Notes: generated by a model from the sequence alone, not told the origin. 61,847 bases of DNA from Proteiniphilum sp. UBA5283 (GCA_002408485.1 DHSP01000076.1:12802-74648); one strand, 5' to 3'; positions 19,225 through 28,726 are shown, counted from the first letter of the stretch. Made by a program: numbers and translations.

Positions 19225-19255
19225 GAAGAGCGATATCGGTCCGGTATCGCTCTTC
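19225..19255 (+). terminator. 13-bp hairpin after the TPR gene, possible terminator
   Basis: 19225-19237 pairs with 19243-19255 (one G-U pair) across a five-base loop. The stem is strong but no T tract follows, so it may act as a 3' end stabiliser instead of a classical terminator. Confidence 0.55.
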
Positions 19256-19396
19256 ATTCACAATAGGGATGACTGCATGATCAAATCTGGAATTTATTGG
19301 TCGAAATGAATATTTTGATTAAACATAATAGTAATTATAGGAATTCAAGTTTGCTTTTTTCATTCAACAAAGTCCCCGGTTGAATGGTATATTTAT

Positions 19397-19404
19397 TATC
19401 TTTG
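19397..19404 (+). promoter_or_regulatory. Bacteroidota -7 promoter element for purM
   Basis: TATCTTTG matches TAnnTTTG, 69 bases before the chosen purM ATG. The rest of the gap between the TPR gene and purM shows only the hairpin listed separately. Confidence 0.6.
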
Positions 19405-19472
19405 CACAAAATTACACAAACTGCAACTTCTGTAGCGCATAATATTTGCATACATTGAATAAATCAGCAACA

Positions 19473-20645
19473 ATGAGCAACCAACGATACAATCAGCGTG
19501 GAGTTTCCGCATCGAAAGAAGATGTACACAACGCCATTAAAAACATTGATAAAGGTATTTTTCCAAAGGCATTTTGTAAAATTATTCCGGATCACCTGGG
19601 TAATGACCCGGAATATTGCAACATCATGCATGCAGACGGCGCTGGTACGAAATCGTCACTTGCTTACGTCTATTGGCGGGAAACAGGCGATCTTTCCGTT
19701 TGGAAAGGTATTGCCCAGGATGCGTTGATCATGAATGTGGACGACCTTCTTTGTGTGGGTGCTACGGACAATATACTGGTTTCTTCCACCATCGGTAGAA
19801 ATAAAAAGCTGATACCCGGAGAAGTAATTTCCACCGTCATCAACGCCACCAACGAGCTGTGTGAAGAACTTTCGTCACTTGGACTGAACATTTACCCCAC
19901 TGGTGGAGAAACAGCCGATGTGGGTGATCTGGTGCGGACAATTATTGTGGACAGTACGGTCGCATGTCGTATGAAACGTTCCGATGTAATTGACAACGGT
20001 AACATACAGGCTGGAGATGTGATCGTAGGGCTTTCCTCATCGGGACAGGCTACCTACGAAAAAGAATATAACGGCGGTATGGGTAGCAACGGGCTCACCT
20101 CGGCGCGTCACGATGTATTTGCCAATTATCTGGCACAGAAATATCCGGAAAGCTACGATACCTCCATACCAGCAGATCTGGTATATTCGGGAAACCTTCA
20201 TCTCACGGACGAGATTGAAGAGCTGGGATTGGAAGCGGGGAAACTAGTACTCTCCCCCACCCGCACCTATGCACCAGTTATAATACAGATAATCAAAGAG
20301 TTGAGAAAACATATTCACGGAATGATTCACTGTTCAGGTGGTGCACAAACCAAAATTTTACACTTCCTGGGCAATAATTTGAAAGTGGTAAAGAATCGTC
20401 TATTCCCTGTCCCTACTCTGTTCGATCTGATCCAAAAACAGTCCGGAACCGATTGGAAGGAGATGTACAAAGTATTCAACATGGGACACCGGATGGAACT
20501 ATATCTTCCCGAAGAGCATGCACAGCGTGTGATTGAAATTTCAAAGTCGTTTCATGTAGATGCACGGATTGTGGGACATGTGGAGAAATCGCATGTGCGG
20601 GAACTGGTGATCGAAAGCGAATTCGGCCGTTTTAAATTTCTTTAA
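19473..20645 (+). CDS. purM: Phosphoribosylformylglycinamidine cyclo-ligase (AIR synthase)
   Basis: 390 residues. It closes the imidazole ring in step five of purine synthesis, turning FGAM into AIR with ATP. The family signatures are RGVSASKEDVHNAI at the N-terminus, HADGAGTKSSLAYVYW with the GTK substrate loop, and IYPTGGETADVGDLVRTI. The C-terminal half has MIHCSGGAQTKILHFL. It belongs to the longer form of the family found in Bacteroidota. I start at ATG 19473 (MSNQRYNQRG); the codon at 19446 upstream is a weaker alternative. It is followed 19 bases later by prfA, forming a purM-prfA-pyrF run. Confidence 0.93.
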   Translation: MSNQRYNQRGVSASKEDVHNAIKNIDKGIFPKAFCKIIPDHLGNDPEYCNIMHADGAGTKSSLAYVYWRETGDLSVWKGIAQDALIMNVDDLLCVGATDNILVSSTIGRNKKLIPGEVISTVINATNELCEELSSLGLNIYPTGGETADVGDLVRTIIVDSTVACRMKRSDVIDNGNIQAGDVIVGLSSSGQATYEKEYNGGMGSNGLTSARHDVFANYLAQKYPESYDTSIPADLVYSGNLHLTDEIEELGLEAGKLVLSPTRTYAPVIIQIIKELRKHIHGMIHCSGGAQTKILHFLGNNLKVVKNRLFPVPTLFDLIQKQSGTDWKEMYKVFNMGHRMELYLPEEHAQRVIEISKSFHVDARIVGHVEKSHVRELVIESEFGRFKFL

Positions 20646-20664
20646 AAAGCTTCAGATTCAATCT

Positions 20665-21750
20665 ATGTCAGACAACTCACTTTTGGATAAATTACAACAT
20701 CTTGTCACCCGCTTCGAGGAAGTAGCCACACTGATTGCCGATCCGGCCGTGATATCGGACATGGATCGTTACGTAAAACTGAACAAAGAGTACAGTGAAC
20801 TACAAAAGATTGCAGCTGTGCGCAATCGGTACAAAAGTGCACTTGACAGTATTGCAGAAGCTAGATATATACTTGATAACGAATCCGATACAGATCTCCG
20901 CCAGCTAGCCAACGAGGAACTTGCATTGAACACCGCTTCGTTGCCCCAACTGGAAGAGCAGATTAAGTTGTTACTCATTCCCGCCGATCCTGAGGATGCG
21001 AAAAACGTGATTATGGAAATCCGGGGGGGGACCGGAGGCGATGAAGCAGCCATTTTTGCCGGCGATCTTTACAAGATGTATACCCGCTACTGCGAAAGTA
21101 AAGGCTGGAAAACGGAACTGGTCAGTTTTACCGAAGGGACTTCCGGTGGCTATAAGGAAATTATATTTACAATTACAGGCAGCGATGTATACGGTACGTT
21201 AAAATATGAGTCGGGTGTACATCGCGTGCAACGGGTGCCACAGACAGAAACACAGGGAAGAGTGCATACTTCGGCTTCAACGGTGGCCGTACTGCCTGAA
21301 GCGGAAGAGTTTGATGTGGAACTCAATCCGGCCGATATCGATTTCCATACAGCACGTTCCAGTGGTGCCGGGGGACAGAATGTGAACAAAGTGGAAACAA
21401 AGGTGCAGCTGACGCACAAACCCACCGGCATAGTAGTTGTATGTCAGCAGGCCCGCTCGCAATTACAAAATAGGGAGCTGGCGATGCAAATGCTACGCAC
21501 AAAACTATACGACATGGAGCTTTCCAAACGGCAGGGCGACATCGCATCCCGAAGGAAGACCATGGTGTCCACAGGAGATCGGTCCGCCAAAATCCGCACT
21601 TACAATTATCCACAGGGACGCATCACTGATCATCGCATCAACTACACCATCTACAATCTTGCAGCTTTTATGGATGGCGACATCCAGGCTGTGATTGATC
21701 AGCTGATGGTGAGTGAAAACGCGGAAAGAATGAAGGAAGCCGATTTATAA
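20665..21750 (+). CDS. prfA: Peptide chain release factor 1
   Basis: 361 residues. RF1 reads UAA and UAG and triggers peptide release. The GGQ motif that enters the peptidyl transferase centre is in SSGAGGQNVNKVETK, preceded by the well conserved region HRVQRVPQTETQGRVHTSAS. The coiled N-terminal domain covers about residues 1-105. The C-terminal IRTYNYPQGRITDHRINYT is typical of RF1. It is probably cotranscribed with purM. Confidence 0.96.
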   Translation: MSDNSLLDKLQHLVTRFEEVATLIADPAVISDMDRYVKLNKEYSELQKIAAVRNRYKSALDSIAEARYILDNESDTDLRQLANEELALNTASLPQLEEQIKLLLIPADPEDAKNVIMEIRGGTGGDEAAIFAGDLYKMYTRYCESKGWKTELVSFTEGTSGGYKEIIFTITGSDVYGTLKYESGVHRVQRVPQTETQGRVHTSASTVAVLPEAEEFDVELNPADIDFHTARSSGAGGQNVNKVETKVQLTHKPTGIVVVCQQARSQLQNRELAMQMLRTKLYDMELSKRQGDIASRRKTMVSTGDRSAKIRTYNYPQGRITDHRINYTIYNLAAFMDGDIQAVIDQLMVSENAERMKEADL

Positions 21751-21966
21751 TTCCTTTAAGTTTTCAACAACATGATATCACCCATCGCCCCATGGCATTT
21801 TTCAATACCTCGTCGGCAAGTACAACCGATCTGATTTATCTGTTTTCTCCAAAAAAAGGAGATAAAATTGTATCGGTATAAAATATTCTGGACGAAAATT
21901 CTGACAACTCCGCAATCATTCCCGATGCCTGGCACCTGGAAATAATTGAGGTATCAAACTGAAAAT

Positions 21967-22806
21967 ATGACAAAACAACAACTTTTTGAAGAGATACAAA
22001 AAAAGCAATCTTTCCTCTGCGTAGGACTCGACAGCGACATTAAAAAAATTCCCGAACATCTGCTCGATGCCGATGACCCGCTCTACACCTTCAACAAAGG
22101 CATCATTGATGCTACCGCTCCCTATTGTGTAGCCTACAAACCTAATCTGGCCTTTTATGAAAGCATGGGCTTGAAGGGATGGCTGGCTTTTGAAAAAACA
22201 GTGGCTTATATCCGGCAACGCTACCCTCAACATTTTGTTATTGCAGATGCCAAGCGGGGAGATATTGGGAATACCAGCGAGATGTACGCCCGTTCCTTTT
22301 TCGACCAAATGAAGCTGGATGCTGTTACTGTGGCACCCTACATGGGCGAGGACAGCGTGAAGCCCTTCTTGCTTTATCCACAGCGGTGGGTGATTCTGCT
22401 GGCACTTACCAGCAACAAGGGATCATATGACTTTCAGCTGACGGCCGACGATAAGGGAGAACGCCTTTTTGAGAAGGTGTTGCGGGTTTCCCGTGAATGG
22501 GCTACCGACGAGCAAATGATGTACGTGGTGGGCGCTACGCAAGGCAAACTGTTTGAAGAGGTGCGAAGGATCGTGCCCGGTCATTTTCTCCTGGTACCCG
22601 GTGTGGGTGCGCAGGGAGGATCTCTTGAAGAAGTATGCCATTATGGGATGAATAAGGAATGTGGACTGCTGGTGAATTCATCACGGGGGGTCATTTATGC
22701 TGACTCCGGAGAGAACTACGCCATCGCCGCCGGGGAAGAAGCGCGCAAGCTTCAACAGGAAATGAAAGAGATGCTTGATAAATATTTGAAGTTCACCGAC
22801 TCATGA
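21967..22806 (+). CDS. pyrF: Orotidine 5'-phosphate decarboxylase
   Basis: 279 residues, the type 2 (longer) form of the enzyme. It decarboxylates OMP to UMP, the last step of pyrimidine synthesis. FLCVGLDSDIKKIPEHLL marks the first strand. The catalytic Asp-Lys-Asp array is in FVIADAKRGDIGNTSEMYAR, and phosphate binding is near LVPGVGAQGGSLEE. The start is ATG 21967 (MTKQQLFEEI). The 216 bases between prfA and this gene contain a broken open frame, discussed in the findings. Confidence 0.94.
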   Translation: MTKQQLFEEIQKKQSFLCVGLDSDIKKIPEHLLDADDPLYTFNKGIIDATAPYCVAYKPNLAFYESMGLKGWLAFEKTVAYIRQRYPQHFVIADAKRGDIGNTSEMYARSFFDQMKLDAVTVAPYMGEDSVKPFLLYPQRWVILLALTSNKGSYDFQLTADDKGERLFEKVLRVSREWATDEQMMYVVGATQGKLFEEVRRIVPGHFLLVPGVGAQGGSLEEVCHYGMNKECGLLVNSSRGVIYADSGENYAIAAGEEARKLQQEMKEMLDKYLKFTDS

Positions 22807-22871
22807 CGCCAAAACACAAACTAATGCAGGCAAATATCCTGTTCCAGAAGGACTGAGCGTCGACTACCATA

Positions 22872-24092
22872 ATGATGAGACGAAAAATAATCAATGATCC
22901 GGTATTCGGGTTTATCGGTATACCCAACGAATTTGTATATGAGGTGATACAGCACCCCTTTCTACAACGGCTGAACCGTATCAAACAGCTGGGATTGGCT
23001 TCTTTTGTCTACCCGGGAGCCCAGCACACGCGTTTTCATCACTCCATAGGGGCTATGTTTCTGATGGACGAGGCACTTAAAACGCTGAAAGAAAAAGGAC
23101 AACCTATTGCCGAGTCCGAATATAATGGAGCCTTGGCTGCCATTCTGATGCACGACACCGGACACGGTCCTTTCTCCCATGTTCTGGAACATACATTGGT
23201 GACACACATCAATCATGAAACCATTTCGTTGTTGCTGATGCAGCAGATGAACAACGAATGGAAAGGAGAGCTGCAGGCAGCCATTGATATTTTTACCGAC
23301 AATTATCCCAAACGGTTTCTTCATCAACTTGTGAGTGGACAATTGGATGTGGACAGGCTCGATTACCTACGGCGCGACAGTTTTTTCACAGGTGTAAGCG
23401 AGGGTAATATTGGATCGGCACGGATCATCAAGATGCTGGAAGTGAAGGACGACAAGTTGGTGGTAGAATCGAAAGGAATTTATTCCATCGAAAACTTTCT
23501 CATGTCAAGGAGGCTGATGTACTGGCAGGTCTATCTGCATAAAACAGCTTTGGCAGCAGAGAAGATGATGATAAATACACTTCATCGTGCCCGGGAACTA
23601 TCCCTGAACGGTGAGAAGCTGTTCGCCTCGCCTGCCCTCTCCTTTTTCTTAAGGAACGAGACCACGATGGCCGACTTCACCGGTAACGGAGAAGCAATGC
23701 GTCACTTTATAAGTCTGGATGACAATGATATATGGACTTCGCTAAAGGTGTGGTCCACTCACGATGACAAGGTGTTGTCTGTGTTGAGCGATGCAATGGT
23801 AAACCGGAAGCTATTCAAAATTGAAATTACTGAACAACGTACCTCGGAAGAAAAATATACAGCATTGCTGGATGGATACAGAAAGAAATACCGGCTGAGT
23901 CCCCACGAAGCTGCCTATTTTCTTTCGTCGGATATTGTGACGACCGATATGTACAGTGAAAAAGATGACAGCATCGATATCCTTTACAAAGACGGTACGG
24001 TAAAAGATATTTCCAAAGCATCTGATATGCTGAATATTGAGTTATTATCGAAGAAGGTCGTGAAATATTATTTTGCCTACCTACGCGGGTAA
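22872..24092 (+). CDS. HD domain phosphohydrolase (dNTPase-like)
   Basis: 406 residues. The metal-binding HD motif is MHDTGHGPFSHVLEHT near residues 94-109, preceded by a first His in AQHTRFHHSIGAMFL and followed by LVSGQLDVDRLDYLRRDSF. This is the layout of the SAMHD1/YwfO-type HD hydrolases, which act on dNTPs or related phosphate esters. The substrate here is unknown. Two ATG codons stand in tandem at the start (22872 and 22875). The 3' end overlaps the convergent DUF454 gene by 12 bases. Confidence 0.85.
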   Translation: MMRRKIINDPVFGFIGIPNEFVYEVIQHPFLQRLNRIKQLGLASFVYPGAQHTRFHHSIGAMFLMDEALKTLKEKGQPIAESEYNGALAAILMHDTGHGPFSHVLEHTLVTHINHETISLLLMQQMNNEWKGELQAAIDIFTDNYPKRFLHQLVSGQLDVDRLDYLRRDSFFTGVSEGNIGSARIIKMLEVKDDKLVVESKGIYSIENFLMSRRLMYWQVYLHKTALAAEKMMINTLHRARELSLNGEKLFASPALSFFLRNETTMADFTGNGEAMRHFISLDDNDIWTSLKVWSTHDDKVLSVLSDAMVNRKLFKIEITEQRTSEEKYTALLDGYRKKYRLSPHEAAYFLSSDIVTTDMYSEKDDSIDILYKDGTVKDISKASDMLNIELLSKKVVKYYFAYLRG

Positions 24093-24617
24093 TTCCCCCT
24101 CTTCGGGCGACGAAACCGCGTCAACAGGTACAGCCGTGTCGCTCTTTGCCGTAGGCACAAAAAACCATACTACCACTGCACCGATTATTCCGAGAGCAAG
24201 GATTACCATTCTTATGGATATATTTTGGATGACAACGAACGAGGAGAAAAGCACCATGGTCGTCATAAAAGCAATTACCCCGATCTTTCCTTTGCGTGTT
24301 ACGCCTTTCCGCCTTTGGTAATTCCTGATCCGGGGACCAAGTAACTTACTGTTCAATAGCCAATTATAGAGCCTGCTTGAACTTCTCGCGTATAGCACGG
24401 CCGATAAAAGGGCAAGGGGGGTGACCGGAAGGCCGGGAACAACAATGCCGAGGATGGCAAGCGCCAGGGATATTGTGCCTCCGATAAAATAAAACGCGCG
24501 CGCAATCTTGTTCTTTTTAATTTTCAGTTTGCTCTTTTCGTCGTGCAATATTATGGCCGTAACCTCCCGGACCACTGTACCTCTTTTAATTTGTTGATAT
24601 TTGTCTATTTCTGTCAT
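24081..24617 (-). CDS. DUF454 (YbaN) family inner-membrane protein
   Basis: 178 residues. After a basic N-terminus there are about four hydrophobic segments with the family hallmark GIVVPGLPVTPLALLSAVLY followed by ARSSSRLYNWLLNSKLLGP. The C-terminus is acidic. No function is established for YbaN proteins. I start at the ATG at 24617 (MTEIDKYQQI); the frame stays open to 24701, but the added residues do not fit the family. It ends inside the stop region of the HD gene on the other strand. Confidence 0.82.
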   Translation of the reverse strand: MTEIDKYQQIKRGTVVREVTAIILHDEKSKLKIKKNKIARAFYFIGGTISLALAILGIVVPGLPVTPLALLSAVLYARSSSRLYNWLLNSKLLGPRIRNYQRRKGVTRKGKIGVIAFMTTMVLFSSFVVIQNISIRMVILALGIIGAVVVWFFVPTAKSDTAVPVDAVSSPEEGELPA

Positions 24618-24747
24618 TCTATTTAGTACCAATACACTGAAGCCTGCAAAGGTAACGAAATAATCAGAAAATACAAATGCTACACTACCCGGGTGCCTCA
24701 TTATGAATAATCTATTCCATATTTTTTGGACTTAGGGAGAAATCTAT

Positions 24748-24755
24748 TATCTTTG
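24748..24755 (+). promoter_or_regulatory. Bacteroidota promoter for the LMW phosphatase gene
   Basis: TATCTTTG (-7) with TTTTTTGG near 24722-24729 at about the right spacing for the -33 element. It supports the ATG at 24795 as the start. Confidence 0.65.
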
Positions 24756-24794
24756 CAGAAATTGTTAAGGTTATAAAAAAACTGTTTGAAAAAG

Positions 24795-25304
24795 ATGGAG
24801 TCCACACAAGAAAAGAAAAAGAAAATCCGCCTGCTTTTTGTCTGTCTTGGAAATATATGCCGTTCACCGGCTGCAGAGGGTATTATGAAAAGTATTGTGG
24901 AAAAAAATGATCTTCAGGATGTCATAGAAGTGGACTCCGCCGGCACATCGGGCTGGCACGAAGGAGAGTTGCCGGATGAAAGAATGCGCGCTCACGGGGA
25001 GAAAAGAAAATATGACTTCTGTAGTCATTCCCGTAAATTTAGAAAAAGCGATTTTGACGATTTCGATTATATCGTCGTAATGGATCAAAACAATTATAAC
25101 AGTGTGAAAACACTCGCTGACAAACCCGAACAGGTGGAAAAAATTCACCTGATAACACAATTCTCGTTGCAGTATGGGTATTACAACGAAATACCCGATC
25201 CTTATTACGGCAATTCATCGGATTTTGAGCTGGTGCTCGATTTGCTGGAAGATGCATGCAAAGGACTACTACAGAGAATAATCAAAGATTATTCTCTGAT
25301 ATAA
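24795..25304 (+). CDS. Low molecular weight protein-tyrosine phosphatase
   Basis: 169 residues. The N-terminal P-loop is VCLGNICRSPAAEG with catalytic Cys17 and Arg23 (CX5R), and the general acid Asp lies in EIPDPYYGNSSDFELV. The length and order match cytoplasmic LMW-PTPs. In other bacteria these act on tyrosine kinases of capsule export (Wzb/Wzc type) or on arginine phosphate; no such gene is nearby, so the target is open. A TTG three codons upstream (24786) is an alternative but less likely start. Confidence 0.92.
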   Translation: MESTQEKKKKIRLLFVCLGNICRSPAAEGIMKSIVEKNDLQDVIEVDSAGTSGWHEGELPDERMRAHGEKRKYDFCSHSRKFRKSDFDDFDYIVVMDQNNYNSVKTLADKPEQVEKIHLITQFSLQYGYYNEIPDPYYGNSSDFELVLDLLEDACKGLLQRIIKDYSLI

Positions 25305-25351
25305 CCCACACAGTTGTTGTTTTTTCGGCCGTGTGAGTTTCACTACCTTTT

Positions 25352-25759
25352 TTAATACGTCATCCGCGCTTCTGCCCTGCCAGCATTCTCAATCATGGAC
25401 ACAAGCTGATTAAGTGATGGCAGGCGACGGACCAGTTTCTTGTTTTCGTTCACCTCCTGCATTTTTGCATAAAGATTTTCGGCATTTCGGGTCCGAAGTT
25501 CTTTTACAGTATCCACACCAACCTCTTCAAGCAGTTCGGCAAACTGAGGACCAATTCCATCAATGCGAAACAAGTCGGCATGATTTGTCCACTTCAGAAT
25601 CAATTTCTCATCTATACCGGTCTCTTTAGCCAAAGCCGTGCGACCGGTTTTGCTGCTGCATTTCTCAAGCAGTATATCGGCATTTGTAATGCCCGCTTCT
25701 TTTAAAATTTTTCCGTACACGGGCCCGATGCCTTCAATTTCTTCAATTTTGTAAATCAT
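25352..25759 (-). CDS. DUF4332 helix-hairpin-helix protein
   Basis: 135 residues with two helix-hairpin-helix-like units: IEEIEGIGPVYGKILKEAG near the start and LFRIDGIGPQFAELLEEVGV in the middle. This is the DUF4332 arrangement. HhH pairs usually bind DNA non-specifically, but this family has no assigned role. I start at ATG 25759 because a promoter motif at 25799-25806 would leave the in-frame codon at 25801 outside the transcript. Confidence 0.8.
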   Translation of the reverse strand: MIYKIEEIEGIGPVYGKILKEAGITNADILLEKCSSKTGRTALAKETGIDEKLILKWTNHADLFRIDGIGPQFAELLEEVGVDTVKELRTRNAENLYAKMQEVNENKKLVRRLPSLNQLVSMIENAGRAEARMTY

Positions 25760-25798
25760 GACATTTTTTTTGGTGAAATCATATTGAACATAAACAAT

Positions 25799-25806
25799 CA
25801 AATGTA
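25799..25806 (-). promoter_or_regulatory. Bacteroidota -7 promoter element for the DUF4332 gene
   Basis: Minus-strand TACATTTG fits TAnnTTTG, 39 bases upstream of the ATG at 25759. Confidence 0.5.
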
Positions 25807-25860
25807 CTAAAACCGTTGGTTGCGTAGTCTTTCTTTTCCATAAATTATATCAATGTGTAG

Positions 25861-25936
25861 AAAAAATCCCTGTTTGCCATGCTGTGTCAATCTAATTGAA
25901 GGGATAAAACAACTGACAGAGGAGGTAAACAGGGAT
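25861..25936 (-). terminator. Long-loop terminator after prs
   Basis: On the minus strand 25936-25924 pairs with 25878-25866 over 13 positions (12 Watson-Crick, one G-U) and runs into TTTTTT. The loop is 45 bases, much longer than usual, and may fold into a smaller inner stem. It lies 31 bases past the prs stop codon. Confidence 0.7.
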
Positions 25937-25966
25937 CTTCGGGTGCTGCCGCACGCTACAGAGTTG

Positions 25967-26902
25967 TTATACTACGTATAACGAGCTGATTGACTCGTTG
26001 TTGCATACTCTCATGATGGAGTCGGCAAACATGTCTGCTACGGAAAGGATCTTCACTTTTTCCGATCTTTTCGAATAAGGGATGCTATCCGTAAAAATAA
26101 TTTCTTTCAGATTCGATTGGTCCACTCTTTCTGAAGCCGGATCAGACATCACGGCATGGCTTGCAATGGCTCTCACTGAATTAGCGCCATTCTCCATAAT
26201 CAGGTTGGCAGCCTTGGTGATGGTGCCGGCTGTATCCACAATATCGTCGATTAGCAACACATCCATTCCCCTCACATCACCAATGATTTGCATATCCGAT
26301 ATTTCGTTCGCTTTTTTGCGGAGCTTGTAACAGATCACCATGGGACAACCCAAAAATTTTGAGTAAGCGCTGGCGCGTTTCGTACCTCCCACGTCGGGCG
26401 TGGCAATCACCATGTTGCTCAAATCAAGCTGCTTCATGTACTCAACAAATACCCCCGACGCATAAAGATGGTCTACGGGGACGTTGAAGAAGCCTTGAAT
26501 TTGGTCGGCATGCAGATCCATGGTTATTAACCGGTTGATTCCGGCAGCTGCCAGCATATCGGCAATTAGCTTTGCGCCGATACTCACGCGTGGTTTATCT
26601 TTTCTGTCTTGTCGTGCCCATCCAAAATAGGGTATGACAGCCACGATTGATTTTGCTGAGGCACGTTTTGCCGCATCAATCATCAGCAACAACTCCATCA
26701 GGTTATCGGAATTGGGAAAAGTGGATTGAATAAGAAATACCTGTTTGCCACGAATCGATTCTTCGTAAGAAACGGCAAATTCGCCGTCGGCAAAATGTTC
26801 AATAATCATGTTACCCAACGGGCAACCTAGGCTGTTGCATACCTTTTCGGCAAAATAACGTGATTTACTACCCGAAAAGATTTTAAAAGGTCTCTCCTGC
26901 AT
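25967..26902 (-). CDS. prs: Ribose-phosphate pyrophosphokinase
   Basis: 311 residues. It makes PRPP from ribose 5-phosphate and ATP, feeding purine, pyrimidine, His, Trp and NAD synthesis. Motifs in order: PYFGWARQDRKDKPRVSIGA (ATP loop), ITMDLHADQIQGFF, and the PRPP-binding loop VLLIDDIVDTAGTITKAA. The C-terminal IIFTDSIPYSKRSEKVKILS is also typical. It is a single-gene unit with its own promoter motif and a long-loop terminator. Confidence 0.95.
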   Translation of the reverse strand: MQERPFKIFSGSKSRYFAEKVCNSLGCPLGNMIIEHFADGEFAVSYEESIRGKQVFLIQSTFPNSDNLMELLLMIDAAKRASAKSIVAVIPYFGWARQDRKDKPRVSIGAKLIADMLAAAGINRLITMDLHADQIQGFFNVPVDHLYASGVFVEYMKQLDLSNMVIATPDVGGTKRASAYSKFLGCPMVICYKLRKKANEISDMQIIGDVRGMDVLLIDDIVDTAGTITKAANLIMENGANSVRAIASHAVMSDPASERVDQSNLKEIIFTDSIPYSKRSEKVKILSVADMFADSIMRVCNNESISSLYVV

Positions 26903-26986
26903 GCTTTTAATTTTGAAAACAATAAAAAGTTTTTTACGAGATTATTCTCTTTGAAATCAATAATTTTGATCGAACGAAAGTTTCTA

Positions 26987-26994
26987 CAAAAATA
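26987..26994 (-). promoter_or_regulatory. Bacteroidota -7 promoter element for prs
   Basis: Minus-strand TATTTTTG matches TAnnTTTG; the prs leader would be about 80 bases. Confidence 0.45.
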
Positions 26995-27024
26995 CAAAAA
27001 CTATACGCAATAAATAGATTTTTC

Positions 27025-28719
27025 TTAAAAAGAAATGCGATATATTTCTCCAGTGCAGGGTGCAAGTTTTATTCTGAAAGGATATTCGAGAGAAAAAAGA
27101 ATTTCTCTCTGTTCCTTATGCAGGAGAGGAGTCAAAATACCTTCGCCGGTATCTTCTGCATTGAAAAAAGTGAATGCATGGGTGGGAATATTCACGCTAC
27201 ATTCCTGCATATTTCGATCGAAATTAACAACGACAAGCAACAGTGATTTTTGATTGCCTCTTAAAAAAGCAAACAAACGGGTGGAGTCAAAATCCTGATT
27301 TTCATAATTAGCGCTCATCAGATCATAAAAAAGTCCACTTGAAAGAGCTTCTTCCTCGTTGCATAATTTGATCAGACGGCAGTAAAAATCGCGCAATTCC
27401 CTCTCCTTTTCGCTCAGCAGATTGTCGTTCCATTTGCCGTAATTATTCCATCGGCGAAGAGTGTCTACTGACCAATAGTCGAAGATGGTTGTACGGCCGT
27501 TTTTTCCACTGAAACCCTCCTCATCCATACCTCTTTCCCCAAACTCCTGACCGGCATAAACCATCACAGGGTTCCTGTTGATGCAGCAGGTAACAATCAT
27601 GGCTGCCTTTCCCTTCTCACCCTCTTTCAGAAAATAATCAGATGCCAGTCGTTGCTCGTCGTGATTCTCCAGGAAGTTGAGCATTTTGTGTTGGATATCA
27701 CCCACCTTATTCAGCGCGAATGTAATGTCGGAAGAGGGTCGATAACCGCACGCCACATCGCGCAATGTATCGTACAGGCCAACCTTATCGTACAGATAAT
27801 CAAAGGTGTTGTGTTTTAAAAAATCGCGATATGCAGTCGGATTATATATTTCTGCGAGAAAAATAATTCCGGGAAATCTGGTCTTTATCTGAGGGATTAC
27901 CCATCTCCAAAAAGCCAGCGGAACCATCTCTGCCATATCACAACGAAAGCCGTCAATCTTTTTTTCTGCCCAAAAGAGAAGAATGTCTCTCATTTTCAAC
28001 CATGTATCGGGGATAGGGTCAAAATGTACCGCTTTCCCGTTCAGGTAATCCACACCGTAATTAAGCTTCACCGTTTCATACCAATCGTATTGAGTCGGTC
28101 TGTGAGTGAAACAGTCATTTCCCGTGGCTTTTGCCGGATATTCTTTATAGGTAAATCTGGTCAGTTTCTCCGGAGAGAGTTGAATCTCCAGCTCTTTTTC
28201 CGGGAGATAATAGTAGTTGTTTTTGGGTGAAAAACCGACGAGTGAATTGTCTTTTTCCCCGAAATCAGGAATTCCTTCAGGTTTACAGACCGACCGATAG
28301 TTCCGTGCCACATGATTGGGCACATAGTCCATAATCACCTTTAATCCGGCTTTGTGCGTACGATAAACCAAATTCTCAAACTCTAGCATCCTTTGTGGAA
28401 TGTTCGTTGCCAGATCGGGATCCACATCATAATAATCACGCACAGCGTAGGGTGAACCCGCCTTTCCCTTGATGATTTCCGGATATTCTGCCGGAATGCC
28501 GAAACCGGTGTAATCCGTTGCCGAAGCGTGCGCTATAATACCAATGTACCACACATGGGTATATCCGCTCTCTTTTATTTTTTTCAGTACATCCTGGGAA
28601 ATATCGTCAAATTTTCCACAACCATTTTCTTCGATAGTGCCGCTGTACTTGTTTTCCGTAGCACTATTTCCGAATAATCTGGGTAGTAACTGATATATAA
28701 AAAGTTTATTGTAGTGCAT
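27025..28719 (-). CDS. GH13 alpha-amylase family enzyme (cytoplasmic)
   Basis: 564 residues with no signal peptide. The four GH13 regions are present in order: VIMDYVPNHVARN (I), DGFRCDMAEMVP with the nucleophile Asp (II), IIFLAEIYNPT with the acid Glu (III) and NFLENHDEQRLAS (IV). The C-terminal beta domain ends LAPCTGEIYRISF. It probably cuts alpha-1,4-glucans or oligosaccharides, perhaps stored glycogen; the exact specificity is unknown. I chose the ATG at 28719, just behind the upstream gene; a start at 28755 would overlap that gene by 29 bases. Confidence 0.85.
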   Translation of the reverse strand: MHYNKLFIYQLLPRLFGNSATENKYSGTIEENGCGKFDDISQDVLKKIKESGYTHVWYIGIIAHASATDYTGFGIPAEYPEIIKGKAGSPYAVRDYYDVDPDLATNIPQRMLEFENLVYRTHKAGLKVIMDYVPNHVARNYRSVCKPEGIPDFGEKDNSLVGFSPKNNYYYLPEKELEIQLSPEKLTRFTYKEYPAKATGNDCFTHRPTQYDWYETVKLNYGVDYLNGKAVHFDPIPDTWLKMRDILLFWAEKKIDGFRCDMAEMVPLAFWRWVIPQIKTRFPGIIFLAEIYNPTAYRDFLKHNTFDYLYDKVGLYDTLRDVACGYRPSSDITFALNKVGDIQHKMLNFLENHDEQRLASDYFLKEGEKGKAAMIVTCCINRNPVMVYAGQEFGERGMDEEGFSGKNGRTTIFDYWSVDTLRRWNNYGKWNDNLLSEKERELRDFYCRLIKLCNEEEALSSGLFYDLMSANYENQDFDSTRLFAFLRGNQKSLLLVVVNFDRNMQECSVNIPTHAFTFFNAEDTGEGILTPLLHKEQREILFSLEYPFRIKLAPCTGEIYRISF

Positions 28720-28726
28720 ACGTTTT

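Noticed and set aside
24795..25304. LMW phosphatase as part of a capsule kinase-phosphatase system
   Set aside because: No tyrosine kinase or polysaccharide export gene nearby.
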